The notes beneath the pieces are model-generated. The model did no database searches. It had not been told where the DNA came from and was given only the letters and a program-made list of their open reading frames with translations. A stretch of DNA of 6,484 nt, taken from Oligoflexales bacterium (GTDB lineage Bacteria; Bdellovibrionota; Oligoflexia; Oligoflexales; Oligoflexaceae). The stretch's first letter is position 1. Each line of letters begins with the position of its first letter. Shown here in pieces: positions 1 through 5,754 of the stretch. The stretch is from assembly GCA_015232735.1 (NCBI GenBank), contig JADFZC010000145.1, positions 1 through 6,484 of the forward strand. Reading direction: 5' to 3'. Position numbers and translations under genes: made by a program.

Positions 1-113
1 AAAAGATACTCTTTGAAAAAAATCGGCAGGACATCAAAAAAAAACCGGACAGGTATGCCGACAACATCTGGTATGTATCGGCCATCCTTTTGCTTGGCAA
101 TCCATTGCCTTGA
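1..113 (+). CDS. possible C-terminal end of a plus-strand gene cut by the window edge
   Basis: Reading from base 3, one plus-strand frame is open for 36 codons and stops with TGA at 111-113. The tail is charged at first and then hydrophobic, ending YVSAILLLGNPLP. The strand is purine-rich here, which favours plus-strand coding. The gene would converge on the reductase gene, with only 28 bases between the two stop codons and no clear terminator hairpin. The family is not recognisable from so short a tail. An alternative is a minus-strand gene starting at base 85 and running off the left edge (MADTYQMLSAYL...), but its ATG has no well-spaced ribosome binding site. Frame 1 is also open to 123 but looks less protein-like. 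Confidence 0.35.
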   Translation, partial: KILFEKNRQDIKKKPDRYADNIWYVSAILLLGNPLP

Positions 114-141
114 AAACAGATAAATGGCCGATAAACCGGTA

Positions 142-3100
142 TCAAGTCCTCGGGGACTCGATATAACCTGCCTTTATGAAATAGTTGAAATAGCGGGTCA
201 AAAGCTTGTCATCCAGCGGGTCGCAGCTCACGCCGGCCTTCCTGAGTCCCGCTTCAGCCTGTTCCACGCTGAAAAAAGCCTCAAGCTCACCGTATCTGCG
301 GTGAATTTCCTCGCCCTCCTTTTTCTTTTCCCTGAAAAGTTCCTCAAGAGGTTTCATGGCGTTTTTCTCATCTGCGGCAAAAAGCCTTTTTTTCCACTCA
401 TCAAATGTAACGCTTTCAAGCGGATATCCGAACTTCCTCAGAAACTTCGCGATTTCATCAATCGACTTGATATTGTTGTTCACAAGATGAAATGCTTTTC
501 CCAGCGAATTCTCCTGAAGGGAAAGAAGGACTATGCCCTTTGCCACGTAATCTACTGGTGTAATGTGGAATCTGGTGTCGATGTCGGGCATCGCGTTCAT
601 TTGAACGCACGATACGAGGTTTCTTATCACGGCATCGGACATTTTCCAGATGCCGGTGTCGGCTGCGCCGGATATCTCGCCCGGTCTGTAGATTGCAGCC
701 GAAAGTCCCCTGTCCATGGCGATGCGGACAAGTTTTTCCGCGACCCATTTGGATTCCGTGTAACCCAGAAAGTATCCGTCCGGGCTCTCAAGCGGATCGC
801 TTTCAAGCGCTGTCTTTTTGAAGTATGACGGGTTGTCGAAAACGCTGAAAGTTGAAACATGGTGGAAATATTTCGGTCTGTTCAGGCACGCAAGCCTAAG
901 ACATTCCTCTGTGCCGATGACGTTTATTCCCTTTAGCCTTTCATAGGGGTAAATGAAATTCAGCATGGCACCGTTATGATAGATGGTGTCTATGAAGGTT
1001 GAAAGCTCCTCAAACTCGCCCCTGTCAATTCCCATGAGCGGTTTTGAGAGTTCACCAAGGACCGGTATGATCCTTGAGGCGTAGCTCTCGTCCCATACCA
1101 GAAAATGGCTTGAGTTTTCCCTTATCCTCGAAAGAGCGGTCTGCCTGTCCTTCGCCCTTACAAGGCAGTATATCCTGGCATCCGTATTTTCCATTATTTC
1201 CTTTATGAGATAGGCTCCGACAAAACCCGTCCCCCCGGTAAGAAACACGTTTTTTGGAGGCATGAATTTTGTTCCCTCAGGAAACACAGCGGGGACTATG
1301 GTTTCATCAAGTCTGCACTCTTCATACAGGTTGGCCTTTTTGATTTTGATTTCGGAGGGAGCCACTCCACGCTTAAACTGTTCGACAAGGTCCGCCACCT
1401 TTTCGACGTTCGGCTCGTTGAGCAGGAATTTAATGGGGATTTCTATCCCGAATGTCTCTCTTATGCGTGCCGCGAGCTGAACCATGGCTATCGAGTCACC
1501 GCCGAGCATGAAGAAATTGTCATCGATCCCTATTTCATTTGCCGGCTTCAGAAGATCGCAAAATATTTCGCTGATCTGTCTCTCCAAATCGTTCCTTGGT
1601 TTTTTTGCCGTCTGCGAAGGGCTCTCTTTTCTTCCCTCAAGGCTGTAATAGCTTGGGAGAAGACCGTCAGTGTACAGTTTCTTGGCCTTCAGAAGCTGGA
1701 TTTTGCCGTTATCGGTTCTCGGCAGCGTTCCGGCTCCAGCGAAAATGATGTCATCAGGAGAGAACTCATATGTTTTTGAAATAATGTCCACGATGCTTCT
1801 GGCCATGACGTCCAGATCTTCATCCTTGTGCCTTTTGAGAGTTTCGACGCAGGTGACTACCTTCTCCTTTTTGTCCCTTAGGACGGAAAACGTGAGAATC
1901 GTCGAGGACTTCAGTTCGCTGACAGACTTTTTCACCGTCTCCTGGATATCCGAGGAGTAAAAGTTGTGGCCGTTTATTATTATCACCTCCTTCATCCTGC
2001 CGGTAATATAAACCACTCGGCCGTCAAGGTATGCCAGGTCTCCTGTTCTGAGGAACAGTCCCTCGCTTGAAGGATTTGTGGCGCAAAATGTCTCTTTTGT
2101 CGCCTCTTCCGCCTGCCAGTATCCCTTTGCCACTGACGGCCCCTGTATCCACAGTTCGCCGATCTCGCCTTCACCGCAGATTTCAAGGGTATCCGGGTGG
2201 ACGGTAATCATTTTGAATCCGGCACCTATGTGGCCGGCCGAGACGATCGTCTTTGCCCTGGGATGTGATTTTTCGACTTTTACGAATTTGTTTTCGCCCA
2301 GTTTCTCGCCGTCAATATATGAAAATACGACGCCGTCCCTCGAGCTTGTTGCCATACTGGTCACCTCGGCCAGTCCATAGCCCGGAACGAATTTGTCGAT
2401 GGACATGCCCACATCCCGGAATGCTTCCGTGAAGAGTTCCAGCGTGCACAGATCAACAGGTTCCGATCCGTTCGCTATAAGTTTGAGAGAACTGATATCG
2501 ATTCCATCCAGGTCTTTTTTGCTGATGCTTCTGGCGCAGAAGTTGAACGCTGAATTAGGGCCGAATGTCGATTCGGTCTTATGCCTTGTCATCTGTTCAA
2601 ACCATCTCAGGGGCTTCTCCATGAAATCGGAAGGGCGCATCCAGACCATCGGGATGGCGGCTGAAGTTCCGATAAAAAGATTTATAAGGCTGACGTTGTG
2701 AAAAAACGGCGCCCATGCCAGATATGATTTGACAGGATTTTCAGCCTTGAAGGAAACTTCCATGATACTCTTCATATTGGAAAGCAGGTTCCTGTGGGTT
2801 ACCATGACGCCTTTGGGACTGCTTGTCGATCCGGACGAATACTGGATATATGCCAATGACTCCGGATCTGTCTCGATGGGGCCTACGCTTTCGGCTGGCT
2901 GTTCCGTACCGTCAATATTGACAAAGAAATCCTCTTTCATGTTTGTAAGAAGCATAAGCCGGGAAATGTCGCAAACCTCGGTCAGAAGAAGGTTGCTCGT
3001 AAGCATGAATTTCGGTTTCGATGAATCCAGAACGGAAAGAAACCTTTCCCTTTTCGCCGTGTCGGAAGGAGGGGGGATGAGAATGAAGGTAGCCCCAGCA

Positions 3101-3366
3101 TACAGTGACCCGAATATCGAATAGACATCTTCTTCCGATTGAGTTGACAGGCAAAGTATCCTGTCTCCGGCTCGGACTCCTTTTTCCCGGAGATTCGATG
3201 CAATCCGCCGCGCCATCATATCGATATCACGGTATGTCAAAGTGCTTTCGATCTCTTTGCCGTGTTCGTATTTCACGAAGGTCAATATTTTCATGTCAGG
3301 CGATGTTGCGCTTTGATACTTTATCAGATCGACTATTGATTTTGCATTTTGTTCAAAAAAGCTCAT
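142..3366 (-). CDS. FAAL-type adenylation / carrier protein / thioester reductase fusion
   Basis: This 1074-residue protein looks like a carboxylic-acid-reductase-style enzyme. It should activate an acid with ATP, transfer the acyl group to its own phosphopantetheine arm and release it with NADPH as an aldehyde, or as an alcohol after a second reduction. Residues about 1-570 are an AMP-binding domain, with the phosphate loop YSSGSTSSPKG (176-186), GYGLAEVT (329-336), LRTGDLAYLDG (439-449), the hinge region ITGRMKEVIIINGHNFY (454-470) and a PRTDNGK motif giving catalytic Lys555. The stretch around 346-377 before the VSAG motif, the GPSVAKGYW motif and the NGHNFY motif are typical of fatty-acyl-AMP ligases rather than NRPS amino-acid domains. 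Residues about 592-665 are a carrier domain with FFMLGGDSI, phosphopantetheine site Ser625. Residues about 705-1074 are the reductase, with the nucleotide loop GGTGFVG (711-717), HNGAMLNF (797-804), VST (837-839) and the Tyr869-x3-Lys873 catalytic pair. All key residues are intact. The ATG at 3366 has GAAAGGA seven bases upstream. A phosphopantetheinyl transferase must come from outside the window. The substrate is not readable; a fatty acid is inferred from the FAAL type. The domain call is very secure. Confidence 0.95.
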   Translation of the reverse strand: MSFFEQNAKSIVDLIKYQSATSPDMKILTFVKYEHGKEIESTLTYRDIDMMARRIASNLREKGVRAGDRILCLSTQSEEDVYSIFGSLYAGATFILIPPPSDTAKRERFLSVLDSSKPKFMLTSNLLLTEVCDISRLMLLTNMKEDFFVNIDGTEQPAESVGPIETDPESLAYIQYSSGSTSSPKGVMVTHRNLLSNMKSIMEVSFKAENPVKSYLAWAPFFHNVSLINLFIGTSAAIPMVWMRPSDFMEKPLRWFEQMTRHKTESTFGPNSAFNFCARSISKKDLDGIDISSLKLIANGSEPVDLCTLELFTEAFRDVGMSIDKFVPGYGLAEVTSMATSSRDGVVFSYIDGEKLGENKFVKVEKSHPRAKTIVSAGHIGAGFKMITVHPDTLEICGEGEIGELWIQGPSVAKGYWQAEEATKETFCATNPSSEGLFLRTGDLAYLDGRVVYITGRMKEVIIINGHNFYSSDIQETVKKSVSELKSSTILTFSVLRDKKEKVVTCVETLKRHKDEDLDVMARSIVDIISKTYEFSPDDIIFAGAGTLPRTDNGKIQLLKAKKLYTDGLLPSYYSLEGRKESPSQTAKKPRNDLERQISEIFCDLLKPANEIGIDDNFFMLGGDSIAMVQLAARIRETFGIEIPIKFLLNEPNVEKVADLVEQFKRGVAPSEIKIKKANLYEECRLDETIVPAVFPEGTKFMPPKNVFLTGGTGFVGAYLIKEIMENTDARIYCLVRAKDRQTALSRIRENSSHFLVWDESYASRIIPVLGELSKPLMGIDRGEFEELSTFIDTIYHNGAMLNFIYPYERLKGINVIGTEECLRLACLNRPKYFHHVSTFSVFDNPSYFKKTALESDPLESPDGYFLGYTESKWVAEKLVRIAMDRGLSAAIYRPGEISGAADTGIWKMSDAVIRNLVSCVQMNAMPDIDTRFHITPVDYVAKGIVLLSLQENSLGKAFHLVNNNIKSIDEIAKFLRKFGYPLESVTFDEWKKRLFAADEKNAMKPLEELFREKKKEGEEIHRRYGELEAFFSVEQAEAGLRKAGVSCDPLDDKLLTRYFNYFIKAGYIESPRT

Positions 3367-3421
3367 GATAACGTCCTTTCGACCGTTATGGTTAATCTTA
3401 TGGATTTGTGATTAATTTAAA

Positions 3422-3451
3422 ATTAAAAAAAAATTGAGTGATGTCGTTCAA
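3422..3451 (-). promoter_or_regulatory. candidate sigma70-like promoter for the reductase gene
   Basis: Read on the minus strand, TTGAAC (3446-3451) and TTTAAT (3422-3427) are separated by 18 bases and lie about 55-85 bases upstream of the ATG at 3366. The spacer contains a run of nine T residues that could act as a flexible or curved tract. The match is approximate, and AT-rich spacers yield such matches by chance. Confidence 0.25.
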
Positions 3452-3499
3452 GAGAAAAGACAAAACCTATGATTAAAGAATCTTTTAAAAGTGGATTTC

Positions 3500-3568
3500 A
3501 TGCAAGCAAAAACCAGTTGCATATGTTAGGATTTATTTAACAAAGTTACTTTGAAGGCTGGTTTTTGC
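3500..3568. repeat. interlocking inverted repeats: hairpin with a loop complementary to a downstream site
   Basis: ATGCAA (3500-3505) and TTGCAT (3517-3522) form a perfect 6-base inverted repeat around an 11-base loop, GCAAAAACCAG (3506-3516). The exact reverse complement of that loop, CTGGTTTTTGC, lies at 3558-3568, 41 bases after the loop ends. The two pairings overlap in space, so the sequence could form either a local hairpin, a long-range stem or a pseudoknot. There is no T-run of the kind expected for a terminator. It sits about 135-200 bases upstream of the reductase start, so a role in the leader or promoter of that gene is possible. It may equally be a protein binding site or a repeat relic. 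Confidence 0.5.
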
Positions 3569-3663
3569 GGCTGAACCCCCTGATTTGCCGGAAGGTTTTT
3601 CAGGAGATGTTCAGCAGGTGGAAAGCTATAGGTGCCGCTGTTCTGGCTATCCGGTTTTTGGCT

Positions 3664-3786
3664 AGACCCTAACCGAAAAGATCTGACTCTTCGTTAATCG
3701 TCGTCGGGCGATCCTCATTTACCAGCATGTAAACGTAGGTCGCCCTCCTCCTCGCGCCTTGATTCAGACCTTTTCGGCTAGGGTCT
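3664..3786. repeat. palindromic intergenic element with 23-base inverted arms and nested hairpin (MITE- or REP-like)
   Basis: The left arm (3664-3686, starting AGACCCTAACCGAAAAG) and the right arm (3764-3786, ending CTTTTCGGCTAGGGTCT) are inverted copies that match at 21 of 23 positions. Both differences are transitions, and in a minus-strand transcript both would be G-U wobbles, so the whole stem could pair. Inside is a second palindrome: GGGCGATCCT (3706-3715) pairs with AGGTCGCCC (3737-3745) with one bulged base, enclosing TTTAC (3718-3722) and GTAAA (3729-3733) around a 6-base loop. TGGCTAGA occurs directly repeated at 3659-3666 and 3786-3793, like an imperfect target duplication that overlaps the arms. 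The element starts 24 bases beyond the stop codon of the Pal-like gene, so it could also serve as its transcript end. No transposase is encoded. The shape fits a non-autonomous or REP-type repeat present in many copies, but copy number cannot be seen here. Confidence 0.75.
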
Positions 3787-3810
3787 GGCTAGAAATGCGC
3801 CGAAGATTCA

Positions 3811-4332
3811 CTATTCTGTGGTTTTTTCGGAATGGCTCGCGCTGTCGGAAATAATTCGGAACTCAACTCTTCTGTTTTTTGCCCAGGCTTCTTCGCTGTC
3901 GCCCTGCACGGCAGGCCTTTTTTTGCCAAAGCTCGCCGTATCAAGACGGTCGCCCTTGACTCCGACTTCCTCCAGATATTTTTTTACAGACTCGGATCTT
4001 CGGCCGCCGAGAGCCTCATTGTATTTTACGGAACCTCTTGCATCCGTATGGCCTTCGATTGTCAGTTTTTTGCCTTCGTTTTTCTTAAGGTAATCGGCCA
4101 GTGCATTGAGTCTGGCCATTCCTTCCTCTGTCAACGAGGAATCGTCATATTTGAAATAGACTATATCCGCCTTGAAGTTGACTACACCCTTGTCAATCGT
4201 AAACTCATTGTCATTTTTTTGCTGATCTGTTTGAACGGCGCTGTCCGCTTTCTTTTCATTGTGAGAGCATGATACGCCTGCAAAAAAACCGGCGGCAACC
4301 ATCAATCCAATTGACAAACATCTTCTTACCAT
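3811..4332 (-). CDS. pal: Pal-like OmpA-family peptidoglycan-associated lipoprotein
   Basis: This 173-residue protein has the size and order of Pal, the outer-membrane lipoprotein that binds peptidoglycan and works with TolB in the Tol-Pal envelope system. The N-terminus MVRRCLSIGLMVAAGFFAG is a signal peptide ending at GVSC, so Cys22 is the probable lipidation site. Gly at -3 is unusual for a lipobox. Ser23 after the cysteine does not signal inner-membrane retention. A polar linker (about 23-45) leads to an OmpA C-terminal domain: VYFKYDDSSLTEEG (58-71), IEGHTDARG (92-100), ALGGRRSESVKKYL (107-120) and AWAKNRRVEF (149-158). Asp97 and the Arg154/155 pair correspond to the residues that hold diaminopimelate in this family. 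A ribosome binding site, AAGGAG, precedes the ATG. No tol genes are adjacent here, so it may be a Pal paralogue rather than the main Pal; the symbol is therefore tentative. Confidence 0.9.
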   Translation of the reverse strand: MVRRCLSIGLMVAAGFFAGVSCSHNEKKADSAVQTDQQKNDNEFTIDKGVVNFKADIVYFKYDDSSLTEEGMARLNALADYLKKNEGKKLTIEGHTDARGSVKYNEALGGRRSESVKKYLEEVGVKGDRLDTASFGKKRPAVQGDSEEAWAKNRRVEFRIISDSASHSEKTTE

Positions 4333-4644
4333 CTTTAGAAGCTCCTTCTTGCATAAAATTACTCTAATAAATACGCTACTGCTCTTCAGGTGAATGGCAC
4401 TGGGTTAAATATGCTGTCAGCCTGAAGGATGCACCTTTCTTATAACAAACGAGTGCCTTCAATCCAATAATAATTTCTCAAAACGTTGCTCCCTGATGCG
4501 CAGATCCAAAAATATAGAGGCATGGATTTTGACTTCATCTTGCTGTTTATACTGATATAAATCATCTTGTCCTCCGTCCTCTCAATTTTTAATTTTAAAC
4601 TTCCGATAAATAATTAAGGAAGAGAATTTAAGAAGGGTGCAGAC
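4333..4644. other. divergent intergenic spacer between the Pal-like and Thr-Pro lipoprotein genes
   Basis: Both flanking genes start here and point away from each other, so the 312 bases must hold both promoters unless transcription enters from further away. An AT-rich block lies next to each start. A 7-base inverted repeat, CTTCAGG (4384-4390) and CCTGAAG (4421-4427), could be an operator but is short. I see no RNA gene and no ORF with convincing features. A plus-strand ribosome binding site, AAGGG, ends seven bases before the ATG at 4645. Confidence 0.6.
4529..4558 (+). promoter_or_regulatory. candidate promoter for the Thr-Pro lipoprotein gene
   Basis: TTGACT (4529-4534) is followed after 18 bases by TGATAT (4553-4558), about 85 bases upstream of the start codon. 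TATACT (4548-4553) is a better -10 word but sits only 13 bases from the -35 match. The assignment is by eye and uncertain. Confidence 0.25.
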
Positions 4645-5730
4645 ATGAAAATCACTTTATTTACCGTAAATTTATTTTGTATTTCAAGCTTGTTTGTTTT
4701 TCCTTCATCATGCAGCAATAAGACAAATTTTGAAGACACCGACAGTAAAAGATCTCAGGTGAAAAGCGAGGAATCCCAAGTTGCAAAGACTCAGGAACAG
4801 AATAAAACAAAAGATGAAGAGGTGGACAGGCCAATGCTTGTCAGTGGAGCTTTCCTTGTAGCATGTTATGGTGAAACCGACAAAAGGCAGATTATCTGCA
4901 CATCACTGATAAATGGAATCACCTGGTCCGACGTGAAGGCTTTCGTAAAAATGAATGAAAAACTGATACAGGTTTTTTTCGAAATAATTCCAGCAAGCGT
5001 TCCCACCAAGGTCATGTTCAAAGATCTGTTGACGGAATCCGTCGAGTTTCATTCTCAAGGTGAGATTTTTGTTGTTTCTGTTGAAAATAATAGTCCTCCA
5101 CCTTCTTCGATGCAACCTGCAAGCCAAAAGGAGAGCGTGTTGGACACACCAAGCAGCACAGGGAGCCCTGAGGCAGCGATAATCACTACGCCTACGCCTA
5201 CGCCTACGCCTACGCCTACACCTACACCTACACCTACACCTACACCTACGCCGACAAACTTCAGCCTTGCTGCCTTCAAGCTTGGTGATGACGGGCCTGC
5301 AGGAAGCACCCAATGCCTGAAACTTCAGGCAGCCGCCAACAGCAACAGATACTACGGCTCTGCGGTTACAATACCGTTTCAGGTGATGGTTGAATCCACA
5401 GCTTTAACAGTGGCATTCACCCGCATATGCGGCAATGGTTCAGGACATTCCGGCAGCCTGATCCTCGCACACATGGAGATTCGCAGAAGCAGCAACAATT
5501 CCCTGATCTCCACCGATATCCTGCCTGCAAGCAGCACAGGTACTGATGCTCCTGATGGTCAGGATCCGACTGTTTCTTTTACTGTTACAAAGACCCTGGC
5601 TAAAGACAGCTATCTGTTAAAAATATATGCAGGAGATGCCGCCAACGGCACCCTCGATGACTTCATGGCTGAAAAAATGGATATGAGCGCCATAGGCATC
5701 AATACTGGCACACCTTCTTTTACACCTTGA
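4645..5730 (+). CDS. unrecognised exported (probable lipo)protein with Thr-Pro hinge
   Basis: I do not recognise the family. The 361 residues begin with a signal peptide, MKITLFTVNLFCISSLFVF, followed by PSSC, so Cys23 may be lipidated; Pro at -3 is a poor lipobox, and signal peptidase I cleavage is the alternative. Residues about 24-62 are a highly polar Lys/Glu/Gln/Ser linker. Residues about 64-147 look globular and contain Cys74 and Cys85, followed by a Pro/Ser-rich stretch. Eleven Thr-Pro units (182-203) form a stiff, extended spacer. The C-terminal region (about 205-361) is rich in Ser, Thr, Gly and Asn with alternating hydrophobic strands, which suggests a beta-sandwich exposed on the surface or in the periplasm; it has Cys224 and Cys262, a possible disulfide. 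AAGGG seven bases before the ATG supports the start. The gene is divergent from the Pal-like gene and convergent with the next gene, with 24 bases between stops and no clear terminator. An adhesion or surface role is only a guess. Confidence 0.85.
   Translation: MKITLFTVNLFCISSLFVFPSSCSNKTNFEDTDSKRSQVKSEESQVAKTQEQNKTKDEEVDRPMLVSGAFLVACYGETDKRQIICTSLINGITWSDVKAFVKMNEKLIQVFFEIIPASVPTKVMFKDLLTESVEFHSQGEIFVVSVENNSPPPSSMQPASQKESVLDTPSSTGSPEAAIITTPTPTPTPTPTPTPTPTPTPTPTNFSLAAFKLGDDGPAGSTQCLKLQAAANSNRYYGSAVTIPFQVMVESTALTVAFTRICGNGSGHSGSLILAHMEIRRSSNNSLISTDILPASSTGTDAPDGQDPTVSFTVTKTLAKDSYLLKIYAGDAANGTLDDFMAEKMDMSAIGINTGTPSFTP
5188..5253 (+). repeat. in-frame hexanucleotide repeat encoding (Thr-Pro)11
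   Basis: Eleven tandem 6-base units occur in two homogeneous blocks: five ACGCCT, then five ACACCT, then one diverged ACGCCG. Each unit encodes Thr-Pro (residues 182-203 of the lipoprotein). Because the unit is six bases, slippage would change hinge length without shifting the frame. The block structure suggests expansion by slippage after a single third-position change. Confidence 0.95.
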
Positions 5731-5754
5731 AACCCATAGGTGGTGTGTTGATAT

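Larger units (their letters stand above)
3367..3810. other. palindrome-rich intergenic spacer without a convincing gene
   Basis: This spacer separates two minus-strand genes, the Pal-like gene on the right and the reductase gene on the left. Nearest the reductase gene it is very AT-rich, with a nine-base A run at 3425-3433. It then holds a pair of interlocking inverted repeats (3500-3568), a small stem CAAAG-tta-CTTTG (3541-3553), three GGTTTTT motifs (3560, 3594, 3653) and a long palindromic element (3664-3786). No ORF of credible length and composition is present. Its length and structure suggest that the two genes are transcribed separately. Confidence 0.7.

Noticed and set aside
145..158. 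Short hairpin AGTCC-tcgg-GGACT at the end of the reductase gene
   Set aside because: Five base pairs inside the coding end, without a following T-tract in either direction; not enough for a terminator call.
124..828. Plus-strand 234-codon ORF
   Set aside because: It lies antisense to the intact reductase domain and its translation shows no domain logic; the conserved motifs are on the minus strand.
3535..3673. Possible integron attC site (ATTTAAC, CCCTAACC near palindromes)
   Set aside because: The required matching GTTRRRY partner at an appropriate distance is absent, and the inverted arms do not fit the attC R/L box layout.
3832..4272. Plus-strand 146-codon ORF opposite the Pal-like gene
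   Set aside because: The minus strand encodes an unmistakable OmpA-type domain with its own ribosome binding site; this is a shadow frame.
4384..4427. Inverted repeat CTTCAGG/CCTGAAG in the divergent spacer as an operator
   Set aside because: Seven bases separated by 30 is expected by chance at noticeable frequency; noted in the spacer entry only.
5055..5309. Minus-strand ORF with a long Val-Gly repeat
   Set aside because: It is the antisense reading of the Thr-Pro hexanucleotide tract; low complexity, no ribosome binding site, and inside a well-supported plus-strand gene.
5708..5754. Possible terminator between the convergent stop codons (CACACC ... GGTGTG)
   Set aside because: Only six pairs with a long loop and no T-run on either strand.
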